A stretch of DNA of 8,776 nt, taken from assembly GCA_020444985.1 (NCBI GenBank), contig JAGRHK010000047.1, positions 1 through 8,776 of the forward strand. Direction: 5' to 3'. Below, piece by piece: positions 1 to 5,225 of this stretch (positions within the stretch are counted from its first letter, which is position 1; every line of letters starts with the position of its first letter). The notes beneath the pieces are model-generated. The model was not told where the DNA came from, did not search any database, and saw nothing but the letters and a program-made list of their open reading frames with translations. Source of the stretch: Candidatus Competibacteraceae bacterium. Its GTDB lineage: Bacteria > Pseudomonadota > Gammaproteobacteria > Competibacterales > Competibacteraceae. A program made the translations under genes and the position numbers.

Positions 1-408
1 CGGATTGAACAGGTTTACACTGATTTTGGTTTTGACAGCCACCATGCCACGCAAGGCGGCGATCAGGATGGCGCCACCCGTCGTATGCTCCACTATCTGC
101 CGCGAATGGCGCGCATGAAGGATTTCCGACTCTACCGGATTGGCGTCGGCGAGCAGGAAAATGGTGGTTATGCTCACCAGGCAGTGGCTTTGCTTGACGC
201 CCACCACTTACCGACGCCGGGCAATACCCTGGCGGTGCTGGATCCGATTGGAACAGAAGCCGCTGCCAGTCCGTCAGCACGCGATGAAACTTCCCATCAA
301 TACTTTTTTGAAGTCTGGCAGACCTTGCAGCACCATTACGGCCATGGCTGCGCGTTGATTCCCGATTATCAGACAGCAAAGCAGTCTACGCCTACACCTA
401 CGCCTTAA
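1..408 (+). CDS. C-terminal end of an unrecognised protein (5' end outside window)
   Basis: An open frame runs from the first base of the window to a TAA at 406-408, giving 135 residues, so the true start lies upstream. I do not recognise the family. The visible part is soluble-looking, with no membrane segment. It is rich in His and aromatic residues, with several His-containing stretches such as DSHHATQGG near the start and LQHHYGHG near residue 113. It ends in a low-complexity Thr-Pro tail (TPTPTP). It is not the C-terminus of peptide chain release factor 1, the frequent neighbour of prmC. The downstream gap of 120 bases and the separate leader of prmC argue against tight coupling to the next gene. 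The frame is probably a real gene because it is open throughout and has normal composition. No function is proposed. Confidence 0.7.
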   Translation, partial: RIEQVYTDFGFDSHHATQGGDQDGATRRMLHYLPRMARMKDFRLYRIGVGEQENGGYAHQAVALLDAHHLPTPGNTLAVLDPIGTEAAASPSARDETSHQYFFEVWQTLQHHYGHGCALIPDYQTAKQSTPTPTP

Positions 409-429
409 CTGCCTTGTCAGCACATGATC

Positions 430-475
430 AATCCCTTCTTCCCCTAATCCCTCTTCTCTTAATCCCTCTCCCGTA
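430..475 (+). repeat. Three degenerate 15-16 bp pyrimidine-rich tandem units
   Basis: AATCCC recurs at 430, 446 and 461, each followed by a C/T-rich tail, giving three imperfect units of 16, 15 and 15 bases in the gap before prmC. The last unit (CTCCC at 468-472) can pair with GGGAG at 485-489 inside the purine-rich Shine-Dalgarno tract downstream. The stretch resembles the CCCTCTCCC type of short intergenic repeat seen in many proteobacterial genomes. Whether it is such a repeat or a local control element cannot be decided from one copy. Confidence 0.45.
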
Positions 476-478
476 AGC

Positions 479-536
479 AGGAGGGGGAGTCAATGTCATG
501 ACAACTTTTTTGCGTACTGCGAACACGCTTGATTGA
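479..536 (+). promoter_or_regulatory. Strong ribosome binding site with tiny overlapping frames ahead of prmC
   Basis: AGGAGGGGGAG at 479-489 is the best ribosome binding site near prmC, but the ATGs it serves do not lead into the prmC frame. ATG at 493 reads Met-Ser-stop. The overlapping ATG at 498 reads 12 codons and stops with TGA at 534-536, just past the TTG used here as the prmC start (529). A run of six T at 506-511 lies inside the 12-codon frame. Removing one T, or a +1 ribosomal shift there, would join ATG 498 to prmC. Possible readings are a translational leader, a programmed frameshift, or a one-base insertion or sequencing error. Confidence 0.45.
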
Positions 537-1386
537 GAAGACGACTCCTACTCTCCAGAAACTGTTAAGCGCTGCGACCCAGCAACTGGCCGGAGTCAGC
601 GCATCCCCGCGACTAGACACCGAAATCTTGTTGGCGGCGGCGCTTGATCGGCCGCGCAGCTATCTCCATGCCTGGCCAGAGCGGGTGCCGGAGCCTCAAC
701 AAGCGGCGCGCTTCGCTGCATGGCTGACACGACGCCAGGCCGGCGAACCGGTCGCCTATCTTCTTGGTCGCCGAGAATTCTGGTCTCTGGAACTGGAAGT
801 GACCTCGGACACCCTGATTCCGCGTCCTGAAACGGAGTTGCTGGTGGAACTGGCGCTGGAGCAGTTGCCGGCGCATGGCGCAATCCAGGTGGTTGATCTC
901 GGCGCGGGAAGCGGCGCGATTGCTTTAGCGCTGGCGGTAGAACGGCCCCAAGCGCACGTCGTCGCTACGGATAGCAGTCTTGCCGCCTTGGCCGTTGCCC
1001 GGCGCAATGCACAACGCTTGCACATCGCCAATGTCGAGTTTCGTCAAGGCGACTGGTGTGCAGCGCTCACCGGCGAAAGATTTGATCTCATCGCCGCTAA
1101 TCCGCCCTATATTGCCGTTACCGATCCTGGTTGGCGGGAAGGCGCGCTGCGCTTCGAGCCCTCAGCAGCGCTGATCGCAGGCCAAGACGGGCTGGACGCC
1201 CTGCGCGTGATTATTGCCCAAGCGCCCCACTGCCTGAAACCCGGCGGCTGGCTACTGATGGAACATGGCTACGATCAAGGTGAAACAGTTCCCCGGTTAC
1301 TCTCGGCACAAGGTTTCAGCGAAGTGAGCGATCATCGGGATGCCGCAGGCTTGCCACGCATCGCGCGCGCGCGCTGGATAGGTTGA
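529..1386 (+). CDS. prmC: Peptide chain release factor N5-glutamine methyltransferase PrmC (HemK)
   Basis: PrmC transfers a methyl group from S-adenosylmethionine to the glutamine of the GGQ motif in release factors RF1 and RF2, which is needed for efficient termination. The 285-residue product has the family layout: a helical N-terminal domain recognising the release factor (about 1-85, with the conserved REFWSL at 82-87), the linker IPRPETE (97-103), SAM motif I VVDLGAGSG (121-129), and the catalytic NPPY at 191-194 that holds the glutamine side chain. LRFEP at 207-211 and MEHGYDQGE near 244 also match the E. coli protein closely. Length fits the usual 275-285. The start is uncertain. TTG 529 is the only plausible in-frame start (CTG at 517 is a weaker option) after the in-frame TGA at 499-501, and it lacks a good ribosome binding site, whereas a strong one sits upstream in another frame. 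No prfA precedes it, unlike the common hemA-prfA-prmC order. Confidence 0.95.
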   Translation: MIEKTTPTLQKLLSAATQQLAGVSASPRLDTEILLAAALDRPRSYLHAWPERVPEPQQAARFAAWLTRRQAGEPVAYLLGRREFWSLELEVTSDTLIPRPETELLVELALEQLPAHGAIQVVDLGAGSGAIALALAVERPQAHVVATDSSLAALAVARRNAQRLHIANVEFRQGDWCAALTGERFDLIAANPPYIAVTDPGWREGALRFEPSAALIAGQDGLDALRVIIAQAPHCLKPGGWLLMEHGYDQGETVPRLLSAQGFSEVSDHRDAAGLPRIARARWIG

Positions 1387-1405
1387 ACAGAATACTGTTG
1401 ATTTT
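1386..1405 (+). terminator. Weak hairpin at the prmC stop codon
   Basis: AACAG at 1386-1390 and CTGTT at 1395-1399 form a perfect five-base-pair stem with a four-base loop, overlapping the last base of the prmC stop. TTTT follows at 1402-1405. The stem is short and AT-rich, so this is at best a weak terminator. Confidence 0.25.
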
Positions 1406-1470
1406 CAATGTCCCAATGACTACGCACCACCGCCGAAACGAAAATCGGCCTGGGTCGGTCAATGAACATC

Positions 1471-1520
1471 GGACAGCCCATCGCATCGGTCCAGACCACC
1501 ATTATGGCCAATGGCTGTCC
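1471..1520 (+). repeat. Inverted repeat within the prmC-MFS intergenic region
   Basis: The 265 bases between prmC and the MFS gene hold no recognisable gene. GGACAGCC at 1471-1478 is a perfect inverted repeat of GGCTGTCC at 1513-1520, with 34 bases between. Within that loop are the smaller palindromes GGTCCAGACC (1488-1497) and TGGCCA (1505-1510), so the transcript could fold into a branched structure. A 24-codon frame from ATG 1462 spans the same bases but has no ribosome binding site and no recognisable product. A perfect TTGACA occurs at 1553-1558 without a convincing -10 hexamer at the right distance. TTTGGA (1605-1610) and TATTTA (1628-1633), 17 bases apart, are a weak promoter candidate just before the MFS start. 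Confidence 0.35.
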
Positions 1521-1651
1521 AAGCGATTTAGACTGAACTAGGACTTAGCGCATTGACAAGAGGTTGAAATTGTGGGTTGAGGTGTTCCAAGTTCGGGCTA
1601 AACGTTTGGATCCGATATTCCGCACCCTATTTATCCCGAATTGGCATAAAA

Positions 1652-2869
1652 ATGACACTTGACTGCACTACTCCAATCAACGATGCGCTGCCCGAAAAGA
1701 TTCAGCACGAAAATATCTGGCGCTTATCCATTGCCCAGGCGCTGGCGGGTGCAAACTCGGTGGTGACCTATGCCACAGGCGCCATTGTCGGCAACATGCT
1801 GGCTCCTTCGCCGATGCTGGCGACACTGCCCATTTCCATCTTTGTAGTGGGCATGGCGGCGTGCATCTTGCCTGCGGGCGCCCTCGCACGGCGGCATGGT
1901 CGGCGTGCTGCTTTTCTGGCAGGAACCGGAGCAGGGGTATTGGCGGGACTGCTAGCCATGATCGCCGTGGTCATGGGTTGGTTCTGGCTGTTCTGCTGGG
2001 CAACCTTCTTCGGCGGAAGTTACGCCGCCGTAGTGTTGTCCTTTCGTTTTGCAGCCGCCGATGGAGTGGCGCCGCAGCAGCGCGCACGGGCGCTGTCGCT
2101 GGTCATGGCCGGGGGCGTGGCTGCCGGAGTGGTGGGACCACAATTGGTGACTTGGACCATGGATCTGTGGCCCTCGCATACATTTGCCATCACCTTCCTC
2201 GTGCAGGCCATAGCCGCCGTGGTCTCAGCCTTCATCCTGCTGGGTGTGAAATTGCCGATGCCTACGGCAGAAGAAATCGTTGGCGGGCGGCAGCTCTCGG
2301 TGATTGTGCGCCAGCCACGTTTCGTGGCCGCTGTCATCTGTGGCGCGGTATCTTACATGCTGATGAACTTCCTGATGACGGCGGCACCGCTCGCAATGCG
2401 CCTTTGCGGGCACTCACAAGCATTGGCTAATCTGGGTTTGCAATGGCATGTCATTGCGATGTACGCGCCCAGTTTTTTCACCGGTACTCTGATTACTCGT
2501 TTCGGTGCCGGATACGTGGCAATGGTGGGGCTGATCTTGACTGGACTGTCCGCCGCCGTTGGGTTAGGAGGCGCAGATGTAACACACTTCTGGGCCGCAT
2601 TGATCCTGCTGGGAGTGGGTTGGAATTTCGGCTTCCTGGGCGCATCCGCCCTGGTATTGGAGTGCCATCGGCCTGAGGAGAAGACGCGGGTGCAGTCGTT
2701 TAACGACTTCATTATTTTCGGTCTGATGGCCATCGGATCGTTCTCATCGGGTGGCCTGCTATCCACCTATGGCTGGAATACGGTGCTGTGGGTGTCGTTC
2801 GTACCACTTGCGCTAGCTGCCGCCGCATTGGCCGCACAGCAACGATGGCGAAAGAAAGCGCTCGCATAA
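1652..2869 (+). CDS. Major facilitator superfamily transporter, 12 TM
   Basis: This is an inner-membrane secondary transporter of 405 residues with about twelve hydrophobic helices in two halves. The loop after the second helix carries the MFS motif A variant GALARRHGRR (about 76-85), and the helix before it begins the glycine- and alanine-rich N-domain bundle. The substrate cannot be read from sequence. The frame is open further upstream to TTG 1577, but I chose ATG 1652: the 25 extra residues are polar and unlike the family, and the MTLDCTTPIND start leads directly into the first helix. Neither start has a clear ribosome binding site, so initiation may be inefficient or the mRNA may have a very short leader. 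It lies upstream of an acnD remnant and prpF, so a role in carboxylate export or uptake is possible but unproven. The TAA is followed within five bases by a perfect inverted repeat. Confidence 0.88.
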   Translation: MTLDCTTPINDALPEKIQHENIWRLSIAQALAGANSVVTYATGAIVGNMLAPSPMLATLPISIFVVGMAACILPAGALARRHGRRAAFLAGTGAGVLAGLLAMIAVVMGWFWLFCWATFFGGSYAAVVLSFRFAAADGVAPQQRARALSLVMAGGVAAGVVGPQLVTWTMDLWPSHTFAITFLVQAIAAVVSAFILLGVKLPMPTAEEIVGGRQLSVIVRQPRFVAAVICGAVSYMLMNFLMTAAPLAMRLCGHSQALANLGLQWHVIAMYAPSFFTGTLITRFGAGYVAMVGLILTGLSAAVGLGGADVTHFWAALILLGVGWNFGFLGASALVLECHRPEEKTRVQSFNDFIIFGLMAIGSFSSGGLLSTYGWNTVLWVSFVPLALAAAALAAQQRWRKKALA

Positions 2870-2873
2870 CTTT

Positions 2874-2900
2874 ATCGAGATAACATGATCTTATCTCGAT
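2874..2900. promoter_or_regulatory. Perfect 10-bp inverted repeat (operator or terminator candidate)
   Basis: ATCGAGATAA (2874-2883) and TTATCTCGAT (2891-2900) are perfect reverse complements separated by seven bases. The repeat starts five bases after the MFS stop and lies about 170 bases before prpF. There is no T run behind it and the stem is AT-rich, so it makes a poor intrinsic terminator. Its symmetry and size suit a dimeric regulator. It could be an operator for the prpF side, or the ancestral operator region of the lost acnD-prpF unit. The assignment is inference. Confidence 0.45.
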
Positions 2901-3035
2901 TCGAATACCGACCCAAGATACGCCTTGGTACGCCGTGCATTCTTGGTCGGCATGGGTGTGCTGCCGTTGGAGTTCGAACCGGGAACCACTGGATTACTGC
3001 CGCGTATGGCGCATGAACTCCTGGCCGAACAATAA
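2889..3035 (+). pseudogene. acnD: Decayed C-terminal stump of an AcnD/aconitase gene
   Basis: Between the MFS gene and prpF, a frame open from 2889 to TAA 3033-3035 encodes 48 residues including FLVGMGVLPLEF followed by EPGTT. The matching C-terminal segment of E. coli AcnA, as I recall it, is LIGMGILPLEF, part of the swivel domain that all aconitases share. The residues after EPGTT (LLPRMAHELLAEQ) look like the extreme C-terminus of AcnD, so the roughly 60 residues normally between seem deleted. No start codon with a ribosome binding site, no [4Fe-4S] cysteine region and no earlier domain are present. AcnD dehydrates 2-methylcitrate in the AcnD/PrpF branch of the methylcitrate cycle. The gene classically sits directly before prpF, exactly where this stump lies (32 bases upstream). 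Aconitase identity rests on one strong motif plus position. The choice of AcnD over AcnA rests on context. Confidence 0.7.
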
Positions 3036-3067
3036 ACGAGAAGCCATTCATAAAGAGGATCTGAATC

Positions 3068-4231
3068 ATGACCCAACTTCGCATACCCGCCGTTTATATG
3101 CGCGGTGGCACCAGCAAAGGCGTGTTCTTCGATCCAGCCGATCTACCAGCGGACCCAGTGGCCCGCGACCGGATTCTCCTGCGCGTAATCGGCAGTCCCG
3201 ATCCCTACGGTAAGCACATCGACGGGATGGGTGCGGCAACATCGAGCACGGCCAAAGTGGTCCTCATCTCGAAATCCGCACAGCCTGATTGCGATGTGGA
3301 TTATCTGTTTGGCGGTCTGGCCGTCGATAAATCCACCATCGACTGGAGTGGCAACTGCGGTAATATGACCGCCGCCGTCGGTCCTTATGCGATCAGCATG
3401 GGATTGGTGCAAGCGCCGACGGATGGCTGGGCCACCGTTCGGATCTGGCAGGCGAACATCGGCAAGAAAATCATCGCACATGTGCCGATGCAGAACAGCG
3501 AAGTCCAGGAAGAAGGCAATTTTGAGCTGGACGGTGTGACTTTTCCGGCTGCCGAGATCAAGCTCGAATTCATCGATCCAGGCGCTGATGAAGGCGAAGG
3601 GGAAGGCGGTTCCATGCTGCCGACTGAGCACCTCATCGACTCGCTGGAAGTGCCTGGTGTCGGCACCTTTGAGGTGACGCTGATCAACGCTGGTCTGCCG
3701 ACGATTTTTGTCGAAGCAAAAAGCCTTGGCTTCACCGGCACCGAGCTGCAACCTGACATCAACACCAAGCCGGATATCCTGGCACGCATCGAGAAAATCC
3801 GTAATTACGGCGCTGTCGCCATGGGCTTAGCGCGCACGCCGGAAGAGGCTGCAAAGACCACGCATACCCCAAAAGTCTCTTTCGTTGCGCAAAGCCAGAC
3901 TTACACCGCCTCGGATGGCAGGGTGGTCAAGGCCGAGGATATCGATCTTCTGGCACGCGTTTTTTCGATGGGTCCGCTGCATCACGCGATGACAGGAACC
4001 GGGGCTGTAGCAATCGCCGCTGCCGTCGCGATTCCGGGCACGATCCCCAACCGTTTGGCGAGAAAGACGCCGGATGGACGAGTGCGCTTCGGACATCCAT
4101 CGGGAACCTTAAGTGTCGGTGCGGAAGCGCAGGAGATCGACGGCGAATGGGTCGTCAGCAAAGCCATGATGAGCCGCTCGGCCAGACGCCTGATGGAAGG
4201 CTGGGTGCGTGTTCCTGATCCAAATCAATAG
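3068..4231 (+). CDS. prpF: 2-methylaconitate cis-trans isomerase PrpF
   Basis: PrpF isomerises 2-methylaconitate so that AcnD and an aconitase can together make 2-methylisocitrate in propionate breakdown through the methylcitrate cycle. The 387-residue product has the complete family pattern of two similar diaminopimelate-epimerase-like domains. It opens with PAVYMRGGTSKGVFF (8-22). Next come SPDPYGKHIDGMG (43-55) and TSSTAK with the active-site lysine at 63, then SGNCGN with the active-site cysteine at 97 and RIWQANIGKKIIAHVP in the domain core. Near the end are LHHAMTGTGAVAIAAA and RFGHPSGTL. Nothing key is missing and the length is typical (about 390). AAGAGGA at 3053-3059 lies eight bases before the ATG. 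An acnD stump lies immediately upstream, and no prpB, prpC or intact acnD is in view, so the gene is orphaned locally. Relatives in this superfamily (GalD, LigU) isomerise oxalomesaconates, but the N-terminal sequence is PrpF-like. Confidence 0.93.
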   Translation: MTQLRIPAVYMRGGTSKGVFFDPADLPADPVARDRILLRVIGSPDPYGKHIDGMGAATSSTAKVVLISKSAQPDCDVDYLFGGLAVDKSTIDWSGNCGNMTAAVGPYAISMGLVQAPTDGWATVRIWQANIGKKIIAHVPMQNSEVQEEGNFELDGVTFPAAEIKLEFIDPGADEGEGEGGSMLPTEHLIDSLEVPGVGTFEVTLINAGLPTIFVEAKSLGFTGTELQPDINTKPDILARIEKIRNYGAVAMGLARTPEEAAKTTHTPKVSFVAQSQTYTASDGRVVKAEDIDLLARVFSMGPLHHAMTGTGAVAIAAAVAIPGTIPNRLARKTPDGRVRFGHPSGTLSVGAEAQEIDGEWVVSKAMMSRSARRLMEGWVRVPDPNQ

Positions 4232-4249
4232 ATTTCCATGATTTAACCA

Positions 4250-4288
4250 AGGTGCATTGCATTGTTTCGAGAGCACCTGAACAATGCA
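4250..4288 (+). repeat. Two interleaved inverted repeats between prpF and tam (pseudoknot-like)
   Basis: AGGTGC (4250-4255) is complementary to GCACCT (4273-4278), and TGCATTGTT (4258-4266) is perfectly complementary to AACAATGCA (4280-4288). The 5' arm of the second stem lies in the loop of the first and its 3' arm lies outside, the arrangement of an H-type pseudoknot. The two hairpins could alternatively be folded one at a time as a switch. GTGCATTG at 4252-4259 can also pair with CAATGCAC (4282-4289), giving another alternative. The element begins 18 bases after the prpF stop and ends 37 bases before tam. No T run follows, so a simple terminator is unlikely. Confidence 0.5.
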
Positions 4289-4325
4289 CAACATACCTTT
4301 GATCTAAAATGGGGACGCGTAGGCC

Positions 4326-5093
4326 ATGTGGAATCCCGAACAATACCTCAAGTTCGCACAACCCAGATTTCGTCCAGCACAAGACCTTCTGGCTCGTATC
4401 GAGATTGATTCGCCGCAGACGGTGTACGATCTGGGATGTGGTGCAGGCAATGTTACACGCATGCTGGCACAACGTTGGCGTGATGCAAAAATAGTCGGCA
4501 TTGACGATTCTGAGGAAATGCTTCAACAGGCGCGCGCAGAAAATGCGCACTTGGACATCACCTGGAAATGCCAGAGCATCGCCGAATGGCTGCCAGATGA
4601 ACCGGCGGACGTTATCTATTCGAATGCTGCATTACATTGGCTTCCTGACCATCAAACACTCTTCCCTCGCTTGATGGATATGCTCTCTAAAAACGGCGTT
4701 TTAGCGGTGCAAATGCCGAATAATTTCAATGAACCGTCGCATACCCTGATTTGGGAGACGCTTAAATCGGGACCACGGGCTTCCCGACTCGAACATCTTA
4801 TTCGCCCATCACCGGTACACAGTGCGCAGTTTTACTATGATCTCGTTGCAAAGATCGCCTCGAAAATCGACATATGGGAAACCACTTACCTTCAGATACT
4901 CCGGGGAATCGATCCGGTTAAAGAATGGACAAAAGGGACTTGGCTAAAACAGTTTCTCGATGCTCTTGAAGAGGCAGATCGTCCGGAATTTGAGGAAGAT
5001 TACGCAAGAAGACTTCGTGAAGCATATCCACCGCAAGAAAATGGCGACACACTGTTTCCATTTCGACGCCTATTCATGGTGCTCCAAAAATAA
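4326..5093 (+). CDS. tam: Trans-aconitate 2-methyltransferase Tam
   Basis: Tam is a cytoplasmic SAM-dependent methyltransferase that esterifies trans-aconitate, the spontaneously formed isomer of cis-aconitate that inhibits aconitase. The 255-residue product aligns end to end with E. coli Tam (252 residues). It starts MWNPEQYLKF, followed by RPAQDLLARI. SAM motif I is VYDLGCGAGN (33-42), with acidic GIDDSEEM after it, then SNAALHWLPDHQTLFPRL, GVLAVQMPNN, DIWETTYLQIL and finally YPPQENGDTLFPFRRLF. Key segments are all present, so it should be active. Base composition is lower in GC than its neighbours: the 60-base lines at 4681 and 4861 count 45 and 47 percent GC, while the line at 3721 in prpF counts 57. 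The ribosome binding site is weak. The position next to prpF and an aconitase stump fits its substrate. A related class I methyltransferase acting on another small acid is the alternative. Confidence 0.9.
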   Translation: MWNPEQYLKFAQPRFRPAQDLLARIEIDSPQTVYDLGCGAGNVTRMLAQRWRDAKIVGIDDSEEMLQQARAENAHLDITWKCQSIAEWLPDEPADVIYSNAALHWLPDHQTLFPRLMDMLSKNGVLAVQMPNNFNEPSHTLIWETLKSGPRASRLEHLIRPSPVHSAQFYYDLVAKIASKIDIWETTYLQILRGIDPVKEWTKGTWLKQFLDALEEADRPEFEEDYARRLREAYPPQENGDTLFPFRRLFMVLQK

Positions 5094-5127
5094 CGGCACA
5101 TTCCCTAACTTCCTCTTTCATTTACTG

Positions 5128-5195
5128 TCATCCCCGCGTAAGCGGGGATCTAGGTGGATATCGCAAGGACTGGATTCCCGCTTACGCGAGAATGA
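5128..5195. repeat. Paired palindromic intergenic repeat (REP/NIME-like)
   Basis: Two 23-base palindromic arms face each other, at 5128-5150 and 5173-5195, and differ at three positions after reverse complementing. The left arm contains a perfect hairpin, ATCCCCGC (5130-5137) and GCGGGGAT (5142-5149) around GTAA. The right arm has ATTCCCGC, then TTAC, then GCGAGAAT, with one mismatch. The arms match the widespread GTCATTCCCGCG...GCGGGAATCCAG class of proteobacterial interspersed repeats, whose Neisseria counterpart is dRS3/NIME. It fills most of the 132-base gap between tam and lysR and could act as a terminator or mRNA stabiliser for tam. Confidence 0.75.
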
Positions 5196-5212
5196 CGATA
5201 TGGAACTCGCGT

Positions 5213-5218
5213 TAAAAT
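5213..5218 (+). promoter_or_regulatory. Possible -10 hexamer for a near-leaderless lysR transcript
   Basis: TAAAAT lies eight bases before the lysR ATG, so transcription from it would begin at or next to the start codon. No ribosome binding site precedes that ATG, which fits a leaderless message. The expected -35 position falls in the right arm of the palindromic repeat and does not resemble TTGACA, so the promoter would be weak or activator-dependent. Confidence 0.25.
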
Positions 5219-5225
5219 ATTCGCC

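Noticed and set aside
1..408. Upstream partial gene as prfA (release factor 1)
   Set aside because: The translated C-terminus does not match the release factor family, and the low-complexity Thr-Pro tail is foreign to it.
1386..1399. SOS-type LexA box at the prmC stop
   Set aside because: The arms read ACAG then CTGT, the reverse order of a LexA site, and the spacing is four rather than eight.
1462..1536. 24-codon frame in the prmC-MFS gap
   Set aside because: No ribosome binding site and no recognisable product. The bases are better explained by the inverted repeat they contain.
1553..1582. Perfect TTGACA as a promoter for the MFS gene
   Set aside because: No hexamer resembling TATAAT lies 16-18 bases downstream, so the match is probably chance.
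1577..1651. N-terminal extension of the MFS gene from TTG 1577
   Set aside because: The 25 residues are unlike the family and there is no ribosome binding site. ATG 1652 leads straight into the first helix.
1387..1651. FMN or other known riboswitch before the MFS gene
   Set aside because: I could not identify the conserved core of any riboswitch class I know. Only generic inverted repeats are visible.
1861..2430. 189-codon + strand frame inside the MFS gene
   Set aside because: It is rich in Arg, His and Gly as expected of an out-of-frame reading of a membrane protein gene, and the MFS frame explains these bases.
3143..3751. 202-codon open frame on the minus strand inside prpF
   Set aside because: It is the antisense shadow of a fully recognisable PrpF, with no family resemblance and no ribosome binding site.
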